From assembly GCA_018334555.1 (NCBI GenBank), contig JAGXLR010000002.1, positions 1 through 60,472 of the forward strand: a stretch of DNA of 60,472 nt. Reading direction: 5' to 3'. This document shows, piece after piece, positions 17,734 to 25,575 of the stretch (its first letter is position 1; each line of letters begins with the position of its first letter). The notes beneath the pieces are model-generated. The model worked only from the letters and a program-made list of their open reading frames with translations. It ran no database searches and was not told where the DNA came from. Source of the stretch: Desulfobacterales bacterium (GTDB taxonomy: Bacteria > Desulfobacterota > Desulfobacteria > Desulfobacterales > Desulfosalsimonadaceae). The position numbers and the translations under genes are program-made.

Positions 17734-18876
17734 CTAGTGCCATTTAAACACCCTCAGTCCAACTGAAAAAAAGACGATGCCGATAGTAAATAATAGCATG
17801 GCGGACGCCCCGGTTTCGGCAAACCCCGCCCCTTCAATGAAGATACTTCGAATCCCGTCGGTCAGAAGCGTCAGCGGCAGTTTTTCTATCACCGGCAGGC
17901 TCCAGTCCGGAAAATTGTGGTAGCTGAAAAAAATGCCGGAAAGCACCGACATGGGAAGCACCACCGCATTGATCAGGCCGTTTCCGATCTCCGTATTGGC
18001 GGTATGCGAAGAGACCAGTATGGCGATGCCGCCAAAGGCCATATTGCCCGCGATAAATATAGCGAACAGGGCGGCCGGACTCCCCTGAACCGAGATGTCA
18101 AAGGCAAGCCAGGCGAATAAGAACAAAAGCCCCGCCTCGATAAAATTCATGGCGATCCTCACCACCATCAAGGCGATCAGAAAATGGGATTTTCGCATGG
18201 GCGTAGCCACCATGCGGCGCAGCATTTTTTTGGACCGCTTCTCGATCATCCCGTAGCTGATTCCCCACATGCACGACATCATGATTCCCATGGCGATAAG
18301 CCCCGGAACCAGGAAATCGATATAACGGGATCCCTCGACGGTCAGGGGATCGACATTTCTGCCGATCACTTCGCCGGGCGGGCCGTCTCCGGAAAGTATT
18401 TTGGAGAGCTCGAGATAGGTGATTTGGGCTTCCGGATTGGCGGGATCAAAATGATACCGGATCCCCCGGTTCTCTTCTGTTATGATAAGGCTTATATTGC
18501 CACGCTTTATCAGTTTCATGGCCTCCTGCCAGTCGGTCTCAAAAAAGACGAACCGCGTGGCCCCCGTTCGATCGTTCGGCAGGGTCAACCGATAACGGGC
18601 GCCTTGCGCCTCACCGGCTTGTATAGGGATGGCATAGGCTTCGAGGAAACCATCGATTCTGGCCTTCGTTTCATGGACCCCGGCGCCTTCATCCTCGGAG
18701 ATAATCGCCACATGCCGTTCGACATCTGCCTGCTGGGTAAATGCGAGGCCCAAGCCTAGGGAGATAAGAATCGGAAAAATGATCCCCCAGAAAATCACCG
18801 CCGGCTGCCGGATCACCTCCTTAAAATGGGCGGCCACCAAGTGGGCCATCTGTATGGGCTGAAACCACCTATTCAT
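17734..18876 (-). CDS. ABC-2 type transporter permease
   Basis: 380-residue membrane subunit of an ABC exporter. It has one N-terminal transmembrane helix (about 27-46), a soluble extracytoplasmic domain of about 130 residues, then a cluster of five or six helices, the layout of ABC-2 permeases such as those for drugs, lipids or polysaccharides. Its ATG overlaps the stop of the ATPase gene by 8 bases, so the pair is translationally coupled. Substrate cannot be read from sequence. Confidence 0.88.
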   Translation of the reverse strand: MNRWFQPIQMAHLVAAHFKEVIRQPAVIFWGIIFPILISLGLGLAFTQQADVERHVAIISEDEGAGVHETKARIDGFLEAYAIPIQAGEAQGARYRLTLPNDRTGATRFVFFETDWQEAMKLIKRGNISLIITEENRGIRYHFDPANPEAQITYLELSKILSGDGPPGEVIGRNVDPLTVEGSRYIDFLVPGLIAMGIMMSCMWGISYGMIEKRSKKMLRRMVATPMRKSHFLIALMVVRIAMNFIEAGLLFLFAWLAFDISVQGSPAALFAIFIAGNMAFGGIAILVSSHTANTEIGNGLINAVVLPMSVLSGIFFSYHNFPDWSLPVIEKLPLTLLTDGIRSIFIEGAGFAETGASAMLLFTIGIVFFSVGLRVFKWH

Positions 18877-19636
18877 CCAACCGCCTGCCCGTCATGGAGG
18901 TAAACAGATCATCTAGAGTTTTTCGTCGGCATTGCCTATCTTCCGGAGAAACCGCCTTATCCCCGTGATCCGCTTCCAGCAAATCCTCCAGCGTACCCTC
19001 CTTTAATACCTCGCCCCGATCCATGATCAGTATATAGTCGCAGAGATGCTCCGCCTCTTCCATATAATGGGTGGTCAGGATCAGCGAGGTCCGGGTACGC
19101 TCCTTGAGGTCCAGCAGAATCGACCAGATCTCCCGGCGGGCGTTGGGATCCAGGCCCGTCGTGGGCTCATCCAGTAGCAGGATCTTGGGCCGGTTGATCA
19201 GGGAAAGCCCTAGCGCCAGCCGCTGGCGCTGGCCGCCGGAAAGGTTTACCGTATAGGCATTCTGCTTTTCAGCGAGGCCGATGATCCCTAAAATTTCGCC
19301 CACCCGCGATTTGCCGAGATCATAGAAACTGGCGAACAGCCTTAGGGTCTCCCAAACCGTTAGCTTGTCGATAAAGCGGGTCTCCTGCAGGGACAGGCCG
19401 ATGGCCCGGTGAAGCTCATCCGCATTTGACTTCCATTCTTTACCGAGTATGCGGATTTCACCCCGGTCAGGCTTCTGGATGCCCTCGATCATCTCTACCA
19501 GCGTGGTTTTACCCGCGCCGTTTGGCCCGAGAAGAGCGGTAAACTGGGCCCTTTCAATGGCAAGGGAGACGCCCCTCACCGCCTGAACGGTTTTAAATGC
19601 CTTGTATACATCTCTGACCTCGACAACCGGGTTCAT
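18869..19636 (-). CDS. ABC transporter ATP-binding protein
   Basis: 255-residue ABC ATPase with a complete set of motifs: Walker A GPNGAGKT, signature LSGGQRQRL and Walker B ILLLDEPTTGLD. It powers the permease encoded downstream. The start at 19636 is chosen because GGAAG lies seven bases upstream and MNPVVEVRDVYKAF is a standard ABC opening; the longer frame to 19726 reads through the end of the upstream PPC-domain gene. Third gene of a DUF99-PPC-ATPase-permease cluster. Confidence 0.93.
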   Translation of the reverse strand: MNPVVEVRDVYKAFKTVQAVRGVSLAIERAQFTALLGPNGAGKTTLVEMIEGIQKPDRGEIRILGKEWKSNADELHRAIGLSLQETRFIDKLTVWETLRLFASFYDLGKSRVGEILGIIGLAEKQNAYTVNLSGGQRQRLALGLSLINRPKILLLDEPTTGLDPNARREIWSILLDLKERTRTSLILTTHYMEEAEHLCDYILIMDRGEVLKEGTLEDLLEADHGDKAVSPEDRQCRRKTLDDLFTSMTGRRLDE

Positions 19637-19652
19637 TCTAATACTTCCAATA

Positions 19653-20084
19653 CTACATATCCCAGAGGGCAAGGCCCGTTTCTTCATCATGGCCCCGACT
19701 GAAAGGCGGGCCGTCAAATGCTTCAATCACGCATTCGCACGCGAATATGATCGTTCCGGGGGCCAGGTGACCGCCAAAGGCCCGGCCCTTATCGTCGGCA
19801 AGGGTGATATGGGCATGCACCATGGGGGCGCCTTCTTTTAAAGAGACGTTTCCCGAAAGCTTCAGAATCTCCATTGGGGCATCCAGCGTATTGAATTGAT
19901 ATTGCCGCTGTTTTTGATCGTAATAGCCGATACGCGCCCTCTGAACGGCGCCGATGGCCTCAAGCCGGCCGCATTCAATCCCCCGGTCCGTGCATATTTT
20001 TGTCAAAGCCTCCAAAAGATCCGCGCCATGCGGAAGCCTGCCCATATAGGCCGCTTTTTTTCCGATTTTCTCCATACCCGCCAT
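19653..20084 (-). CDS. PPC/DUF296 domain protein
   Basis: 143 residues covering a single PPC (plants and prokaryotes conserved, DUF296) domain, a trimeric beta fold found in AT-hook plant regulators and in stand-alone bacterial proteins. The metal-site-type segment HAHITLADDKGRAFGGHL is intact, residues about 90-107. A strong ribosome site (AAGGAG) precedes the ATG at 20084. It sits 16 bases upstream of the ABC ATPase. Bacterial family members have no settled biochemical role, so no function is assigned. Confidence 0.85.
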   Translation of the reverse strand: MAGMEKIGKKAAYMGRLPHGADLLEALTKICTDRGIECGRLEAIGAVQRARIGYYDQKQRQYQFNTLDAPMEILKLSGNVSLKEGAPMVHAHITLADDKGRAFGGHLAPGTIIFACECVIEAFDGPPFSRGHDEETGLALWDM

Positions 20085-20141
20085 GATTTGCTCCTTATTC
20101 CTTCCTTGTTTTTGTTTGCTATCGACGGCTGCGGGGGGCTG

Positions 20142-20711
20142 TCAGACATGCCCCCGGCTATGCCCATACGCCAGCGCCCCGGCGATAATATGGGCGGTTC
20201 GCAGGGGTTCGGGGATATTGCCGTGAACAACAAACTGCTCCAGAACCTCCGAGGCCTGAGCCAGGGACAGGCCCACCCGTTGAACGAACACGCTGCCCAG
20301 CGGCTCCATTTCGCCCAGGCGTTCAAGCACCGCCCATTTTTCTTTTCCTTCTTCAATATGGGATAAAAGCGCCCTGCGGATTGAGGCCATGTCCGGTTTC
20401 CTGCGGGCGACAACGAGCAAAGGAAGCCCCAGCTGCTCATACAGGGAAAACACATCCACCACGTTAAAGCCCGCAAAGGCGATCCCCTGAAGCATGATGA
20501 GCTGAATGTGCCCGTTAAATCTGGAATCGCCAACCAGCCTCGCGAGCTGGGCGGCTGCATCAAAGCCGTCTTTTTCCACCTCTCCGATCAACACCCCGTC
20601 AAATCGCAGGGCCGCGTAAACCGTGCCCACAAGCCTTACTTTTCCCTTGTAATCCCTGGCAAAAGGGGCGTCATCAAAACCTGCCACATTGGAGAAGCGT
20701 TTTTCAGCCAA
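20142..20711 (-). CDS. DUF99 family protein (endonuclease V-like fold)
   Basis: 189-residue member of DUF99, a family better known from archaea and related in fold to endonuclease V. The opening VAGFDDAPF followed by VGTVYAALRFDGVLIG and later SRFNGHIQLIMLQGIAFAGFNVVD is characteristic. The start at 20711 is a TTG; no ATG exists close upstream and a repeat element begins about 38 bases beyond, so the promoter region has been rebuilt by the repeat or the N-terminus has been clipped. First gene of the cluster with the PPC protein and the ABC exporter. Nuclease activity is a family-level inference. Confidence 0.75.
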   Translation of the reverse strand: MAEKRFSNVAGFDDAPFARDYKGKVRLVGTVYAALRFDGVLIGEVEKDGFDAAAQLARLVGDSRFNGHIQLIMLQGIAFAGFNVVDVFSLYEQLGLPLLVVARRKPDMASIRRALLSHIEEGKEKWAVLERLGEMEPLGSVFVQRVGLSLAQASEVLEQFVVHGNIPEPLRTAHIIAGALAYGHSRGHV

Positions 20712-20748
20712 AATCTTCGCGGCTCTCTGCCTTGCGGTTATTTCAATC

Positions 20749-21104
20749 TTGACGGCTTCGTAAAAAGCGATTTATTCCGCTGGTGCGGTATTTTTACAGA
20801 AAGTAACTCTAAAAAACATCCGCATTGTCATTTCGAGCGGCAGCGAGGAATCTTTAGCAATCAAGATTCCTCGTCACTTTTGCTCCTCGGAATGACAGCA
20901 GCGGAAGCTTCTAAGATAATATTAAATATTGTCGAGTTCCTTGGAAGCGATTTATTCCGCTGGTGCGGTATTTTTACAGAAAGTAACTCTAAAAAACATC
21001 CGCATTGTCATTTCGAGCGGCAGCGAGGAATCTTTAGCAATCAAGATTCCTCGTCGCTTTTACTCCTCGGAATGACAGCAGCGAAAGCGTCTAAAATAAA
21101 AATT
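20749..21104. repeat. 180-bp direct tandem duplication of the dispersed repeat
   Basis: Two head-to-tail copies with an exact period of 180 bases, the first at 20765-20944 and the second from 20945, nearly identical until about 21087. Each contains the TTTATTCCGCTGGTGCGGTA block followed by the TCATTTCGAGCGGCAGCGAG hairpin core. A family 1-like terminus (GACGGCTTCGTAAAAAGC) starts the array at 20749. The open frame through it is an artefact of the 180-base period being a multiple of three. Confidence 0.9.
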
Positions 21105-21258
21105 AAACCTTCAAAAAATTGAAACGCTCAATTTAGGTTAAATATTGTCGAGTTCCTCGGAAGTCCAATATCTGTGTGGCGCTTGAATCCCTCGGATCTT
21201 AAACGGGGCTTGAACTTTTTACTTTGCCATCCTAAAATCAATTTTTTACGAGATTGTC
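21105..21258. repeat. Fused fragments of repeat families 2 and 1
   Basis: The right end of family 2 (TTGAAACGCTCAATTTAGGT, about 21119-21138) is followed by a left-truncated family 1 copy ending in TTTTTTACGAGATTGTC at 21258. The junction resembles the one at the left edge of the window. Confidence 0.75.
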
Positions 21259-21289
21259 AATTCCTGATCCTGAAATAAGCGGCACAGAT

Positions 21290-21325
21290 GATGACTTCTC
21301 CCCCCATTGGCGGGTGAGCGTCATC
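21290..21325. other. Short inverted repeat of unknown role
   Basis: Arms GATGAC and GTCATC with further CTC/GAG and CCC/GGG pairing inside form a stem of about 36 bases between the repeat cluster and the terminator. It could be part of a decayed mobile element or an RNA hairpin. Confidence 0.4.
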
Positions 21326-21337
21326 AAGAGGAATCAA

Positions 21338-21376
21338 TAAAAGCCCCCGCCCGGACATCTGGCGGGGGCTTTTATT
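21338..21376 (-). terminator. Rho-independent terminator (bidirectional)
   Basis: Stem AAAAGCCCCCGCC / GGCGGGGGCTTTT with a 9-base loop. It lies downstream of the di-heme cytochrome gene; both strands end in T-rich sequence. Confidence 0.85.
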
Positions 21377-21501
21377 TGAAGGCGGGGACAATACGATATA
21401 TTTAGTCAGCCCGCCTTTATCCGGGCAGGCTCAGGCAATACCTAACGCCGGTTATTTTCAATGCCTGAGGACTTCATCAAATTCTGATGCTGTCCCGGTT
21501 G

Positions 21502-22908
21502 TTATAGGCACAGCATAAAAGCAAGCAAGTCCTTCTTTTCCTGCTGGGTGAGCTCCAACTCCAAGACCAGATTAAAAAATTCGACCGTATCCGCAAGCGT
21601 TAAAAGCCTGCCGTCATGATGATATGGCGGAGAATCCTTGATCCCGCGGAGGGTGAATGCTTTTATCGGGCCATCCGGAATGCTGTAATGATCACTAATC
21701 ATTTCAGACGCATAGAATCTTTCCAAATGTAGATCCTGCATCTCATGATTCGTATAAGAGGGCGCCGGATGGCATTCCGCACAGCGTCCCTTGTTAAAGA
21801 AAATTTCTTCTCCGCGAAGTTCCTTATCGCTCGCCTTTTCCTTAATCAAACGCCCTGACGGATCAAGCTTGGGCGCCGGCGGGAAGTCGAGCATATTCTG
21901 CATTTGGGCCATCATTGCCACCTGGCTGGCGCGGTCAGGCAGGTTTACGCCCTTTTTGGCCGCAATGACATGATCGCCGTCAAAATAAGCGCTTCTCTGT
22001 TCAAACTCGGTGAAGTCTTCAATCGAGCGCAGAGACCGCTTTGATCCGTGGATCTGCTGGTTATACATGCCCCTGAGGCTAACCGTGTCCAGCCGCATCC
22101 GGGCTGCCTGCGGCCTTGTATCAGGGTTCAGGTGAAATGCCGCATTGGTATGCCCGTTTACATGGCAGTCGAGGCACGACACGCCCAAGCTCGGTTCTTC
22201 GACCTTTCGATCCTCCGTCTGGTTAAACTGCTGCTGCGGAAAAGGGGTGAGCAGCAGCCGCATGCCTTCCATTTGAACGGGGGTAAGAATGCCGTTAAAA
22301 ATTTCATAATAGTTCTTGATTGAAAGGACCTTGCCCTGAGAGACATCCCCCAAGTCTGGACGGTTGGTTAAATAGATTGGCGGCGGATACTCCGGCGTGA
22401 AGTGCGTGGGGATATCGAATTCAGTGTCAAAACGCTCGAGATTTCTGTTTTCAAGTTCCTGCATCGCATCAATTTGGTTCTGCGGAAATACCTGCCCCCC
22501 TGTGCCGTGTTTCGAATGCGGCAGGGGCCGGAACCCCATCGGGAAGAGGCCCTTGTTCTTGATCTCCGCAGGCGTCATTTCCGACAACTCCTCCCACGTG
22601 ACATCCCCGTGCAGTTTGACCCGCACGCCCTTCTGAACCGGTTTGCGACCGGCAGACATCATGGTATCGGACGGCATGTCGCTTAAATCATATCGTCTTT
22701 CCAACAGCTCCTGCTGGCGTTCGTCGTACTTCGGTTTGACTTCGACGTCCATTTCCATGATTTCTTCGAAGCTCTTCTCAATCACCACCGGCATGTAGGT
22801 TTGCCCCTCCATAGGCATCATTTTCTCCGCCATAACAAGGCCGCAGAGCACTGTCACCATCCCGCCTATACCTAAACAAAAGGCGATAACAAGATTTTTT
22901 TTTCGCAT
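21502..22908 (-). CDS. Exported di-heme cytochrome c (MauG/cytochrome c peroxidase-like)
   Basis: 468 residues with a signal peptide (about 1-27) and two c-type heme sites, CLDCH near residue 245 and CAECH near 380. The C-terminal part (SPPYHHDGRLLTLADTVEFF) is typical of the di-heme peroxidase/MauG superfamily. The first 200 residues are not recognisable, so the protein is longer than classic peroxidases (about 330) and is probably periplasmic. The start at 22908 is preceded by GGAAGG. Downstream of the Sec-peroxiredoxin on the same strand, but a terminator separates them. Peroxide reduction or another di-heme oxidation is plausible; the substrate is unknown. Confidence 0.82.
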   Translation of the reverse strand: MRKKNLVIAFCLGIGGMVTVLCGLVMAEKMMPMEGQTYMPVVIEKSFEEIMEMDVEVKPKYDERQQELLERRYDLSDMPSDTMMSAGRKPVQKGVRVKLHGDVTWEELSEMTPAEIKNKGLFPMGFRPLPHSKHGTGGQVFPQNQIDAMQELENRNLERFDTEFDIPTHFTPEYPPPIYLTNRPDLGDVSQGKVLSIKNYYEIFNGILTPVQMEGMRLLLTPFPQQQFNQTEDRKVEEPSLGVSCLDCHVNGHTNAAFHLNPDTRPQAARMRLDTVSLRGMYNQQIHGSKRSLRSIEDFTEFEQRSAYFDGDHVIAAKKGVNLPDRASQVAMMAQMQNMLDFPPAPKLDPSGRLIKEKASDKELRGEEIFFNKGRCAECHPAPSYTNHEMQDLHLERFYASEMISDHYSIPDGPIKAFTLRGIKDSPPYHHDGRLLTLADTVEFFNLVLELELTQQEKKDLLAFMLCL

Positions 22909-23176
22909 TTTTACCTTCCTTTCCCGAATAAATAATTCAGTTTAAGGTTAAAAACCACCGGATATCGTATCGGCGCGTGATACCCGACAGGGTGTGTTTA
23001 TTGGTCTTGCCAATCGCCTTATGAAAGGTCTAGCCGCAGATCAGCTGTAAAACCGACCGCCTGGGATCAAACATTTGGCCGGGGGGTTAACTTATCGGGA
23101 GCTATCTTAATGTAGAATTACTCCGATTCCTCCGTTGTCAAAAAAATTTTTGTATTATATCCTGCGCCCCAAACTA
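22909..23176. other. Intergenic region upstream of the di-heme cytochrome
   Basis: AT-rich at its right half; it carries the cytochrome promoter by position. No gene or clear operator seen. Confidence 0.4.
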
Positions 23177-23203
23177 AAACAGCGGGGCGATGCCCCGCTG
23201 TTT
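23177..23203 (-). terminator. Rho-independent terminator after the peroxiredoxin gene
   Basis: Perfect 12-bp stem AAACAGCGGGGC with its complement around a 3-base loop, followed on the minus strand by a T-rich tail. Confidence 0.85.
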
Positions 23204-23230
23204 GCCTGCGGAAAAAACGATGGGCCAAAA

Positions 23231-23953
23231 TTAATCAAAAGCCATATCGGTTTTCCATACCTCCCAGACTTTTCCAACCAAGTCCGGCCCGGGCTTTAGG
23301 GTCGCTTTTCCGGGTTTCCAGCCGGAAGGCGTCGCTTCAGCGCCCTTTGTTTCCCTTATATGCTGGAAAGCCTGGATCTGCCGAAGAGATTCGGAAACAT
23401 TTCTGCCCACCGGCGGGCTCAACACCTCGTAGCCCTGGACAATCCCGTCCGGATCAATGATAAATCGTCCCCGGGTTTCGACGCCGCCCGCCTCGTCAAA
23501 TATGCCGAAGGCTTTGCCGACCTGTCCGCCGGCATCAGAGAGCATGGGAAAAGGGATGCCGCCATCCACCATTTTGGAGAGTTCATTGTCATCCCACATT
23601 TTGTGGACAAATACGCTATCTATACTCATAGAGAGGATTTCGACACCCAACTTCTGGAACTCCCCATATTTTTCGGCAACTGCCGAAATTTCAGTCGCTC
23701 AAACGAACGTAAAGTCCCCCGGATAGAAACACAACACAACCCACTTACCTAAATATTCGGACAACTTGACTGAAATGAACTTGCCCTTCTGATATGCCGG
23801 AGCTGCGAAATCCGGCGCCTTTTTACCAACCTGGATCATAGGCTTAGCCTCCTTTACCGGTGCTGATTCATTTGTTGCTGTCGATTCTTCCGCACTTTCA
23901 CCGACCGGACCGCCTGTCGGCCGGGCGCATCCAACTTCCATTTCTTCTCCCAT
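23231..23953 (-). CDS. Selenocysteine-containing peroxiredoxin (AhpC/2-Cys-Prx type)
   Basis: A 240-residue peroxiredoxin read through an in-frame TGA at 23699-23701 that sits exactly at the peroxidatic cysteine: [17 protein letters not shown], Sec85. Both halves are in the same frame and each matches the family, so a frameshift is not needed. A 7-bp stem with an AGTT loop begins just downstream of the TGA and fits a bacterial SECIS (23671-23688). The C-terminal resolving Cys of typical 2-Cys enzymes is Thr (ATPSGWKPG where CPxxWKPG is usual); remaining cysteines are Cys9 and Cys75. The ATG at 23953 follows AGGAGG at a good distance and excludes an upstream 14-residue extension. Reduces peroxides; likely cytoplasmic. 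Confidence 0.9.
23671..23688 (-). promoter_or_regulatory. Bacterial SECIS element
   Basis: On the minus strand, TTTCGGC-AGTT-GCCGAAA forms a perfect 7-bp hairpin; the apical G is 19 bases after the TGA, within the spacing expected for SelB-binding SECIS hairpins in bacteria, and the G-U at the loop start fits the known pattern. Confidence 0.85.
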
Positions 23954-24106
23954 AGGCGTCCTCCTTTCTGGCATTTTCAAACCTATCCTGAACACTCATG
24001 ACTTTTGATCGTATACCCATATTAATTCTTTAAATTATTTTTGCAAAATAGATTCAATATTTCAATAAAAACGCCTCTTGCGGGTATGAGGGAGGGGGTG
24101 TTTATT

Positions 24107-24868
24107 TTAAAATATTTGTCCGTAAAGCCGTCGGCTGTTGTCGTATACCGCCTCGGCGACCGCCTCTTTGCTGATATCCTTGATTTCCGCGATCATTTCA
24201 AGGGCTATCACCGCGTTCGCCGGCTCATTCCGTTTTTCAGGCTCCGGACCCAGCACCGGGCTGTCGGTCTCAAGCAAAAGAGATGAGAGCGGCAACTGGC
24301 GTACCAGCTTCTGCTTCTGGCGTGAGCGCTTGATGGAGGACGGCACGGAAAAGAAAAACCCGGCCTCAACTGCCGGCTGAGCGGCTCCGGCCTTGCCGTC
24401 AAATGCATGAAGTTGCACCCTTTTCGCCCCCCTTTTCAATAAAAGATCCACGGCATGCCGGCCCGCTGAGCGGGAATGGACATTGAGCGGCAGATCCAGC
24501 TCAAGGGATAGATCGACAAAGGCCTCTAAAATTCGGCGCTGGATGTCCCTTTCGCTTTCATCCTGAACCGCCCAGTAATCCAGACCCACCTCACCGATGG
24601 CCACCAATCGGTCTCTGTTTCGACGGATAAACTCACCCATGCCGTCTGCGGCATCAAAATCCAGGTAGGTCGGATACAGCCCGGCAGCCGGGAAAAGCTC
24701 CGTATGCCGATCGGCAAGCGCCAGATTGCGCCGGGCGTCGTCGACGTTTTCGCTGACCGTGATTATCTGTTCAATCCCCGCCGATCGGGCTCTTTCAATC
24801 ACTTCCGAGCGGTCAGCGTCAAAGCTCTCGTCATAGAGATGCGTATGGGTATCAATCAGGGGATGCAT
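24107..24868 (-). CDS. tatD: TatD-family metal-dependent hydrolase (DNase)
   Basis: 253-residue TatD-type amidohydrolase-fold protein, a 3'-5' exonuclease family linked to DNA repair and tRNA quality control. Metal ligands are visible in order: DTHTHLYD at the start, Glu in IGEVGLDYW, His in NVHSR, His in QLHAFDG, and Asp in LLETDSPVL. The start at 24868 (MHPLIDTHTH) fits the family; a 7-residue upstream extension is less likely. It stands alone between the peroxiredoxin and a long repeat element. Confidence 0.93.
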   Translation of the reverse strand: MHPLIDTHTHLYDESFDADRSEVIERARSAGIEQIITVSENVDDARRNLALADRHTELFPAAGLYPTYLDFDAADGMGEFIRRNRDRLVAIGEVGLDYWAVQDESERDIQRRILEAFVDLSLELDLPLNVHSRSAGRHAVDLLLKRGAKRVQLHAFDGKAGAAQPAVEAGFFFSVPSSIKRSRQKQKLVRQLPLSSLLLETDSPVLGPEPEKRNEPANAVIALEMIAEIKDISKEAVAEAVYDNSRRLYGQIF

Positions 24869-24938
24869 CAGGGCACCTAAAACGCTCAATGGGTTTCGGT
24901 TTTAGCTGGCAGCCTGCCGCCAGCCTTTCTCCAGCCTT

Positions 24939-25374
24939 GACAATCTCGTAAAAAGTCTATCGATTGCGCTGGTGCGGTATTTTTGCAGAAAGGAACTTTT
25001 GCGACAGGTTAAAGGCACTAAGGCACTAAGCTTTTGATTTTTTTAACCCAATACCCAATACCCAAAACCTAACACCTGAAGTTCCTTAGAAGTACCCCCC
25101 CGGGACCGCAAGCCCGGGGGACACTTCTAAGTAACTTGAAAATATATATTAATATTCCAGAAGCTTAGCTCTCTGTCAGGCCGAGGAGCGAAAGCGACGA
25201 GGAACCTTGGTTGTTCAAGATTTCTCGCTCCGCTCGAAATGACAAAACTCGCTGCCGCCGGTCGATGTCAAGGAACTTGTGCCCATTTTTTTGGAGTAAG
25301 AGTAAGACGGTCGCAAGTTACTTTTCTGCAAAAATGCCGCGGCTGCGATATAAATCGCTTTTTACGAAGCCATC
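24939..25374. mobile_element. 436-bp TIR mobile element (long member of family 1)
   Basis: Left end GACAATCTCGTAAAAAGTC and right end CTTTTTACGAAGCCATC are the two family 1 termini. The 6-base flank AGCCTT is present on both sides (24933-24938 and 25375-25380), a target-site duplication. Inside lie the GCTGGTGCGGTATTTTTGCA block, a long hairpin at about 25077-25135 (AAGTTCCTTAGAAGT arms around a C-run), and a CTCGCTCCGCTCGAAATGAC core. No transposase is encoded, so it would be mobilised in trans. Confidence 0.82.
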
Positions 25375-25516
25375 AGCCTTATAAAATGAAACTAACATCT
25401 CAACCGGCATATGCAAACCCCACGGCGCTTCAAAATATGGCAGCATTCGGATGGAATGGCCACCGGTTAACCGGGCAAATTTCGACAGAACAGGGATAAA
25501 TGATTAATTTGATATT

Positions 25517-25543
25517 ACCTAAATTGAAACGCTCAATTTAGGT
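25517..25543. repeat. Minimal family 2 hairpin upstream of amrS
   Basis: Two perfect 11-base arms, ACCTAAATTGA and TCAATTTAGGT, around AACGC. They are the termini of repeat family 2 joined with almost nothing between, 32 bases upstream of the next start codon. Confidence 0.75.
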
Positions 25544-25575
25544 ATTAGAAAATTTGGCCTAAAGAGAGGTTAGAT

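Noticed and set aside
20508-21122. A 204-residue open frame with duplicated segments
   Set aside because: It is produced by the 180-base tandem repeat and antisense to the DUF99 gene; no homologous protein features.
23231-23995. Peroxiredoxin as two genes or a frameshifted pseudogene
   Set aside because: Both parts share one frame, the TGA lies at the peroxidatic residue and a SECIS hairpin follows, so a selenoprotein explains it better.
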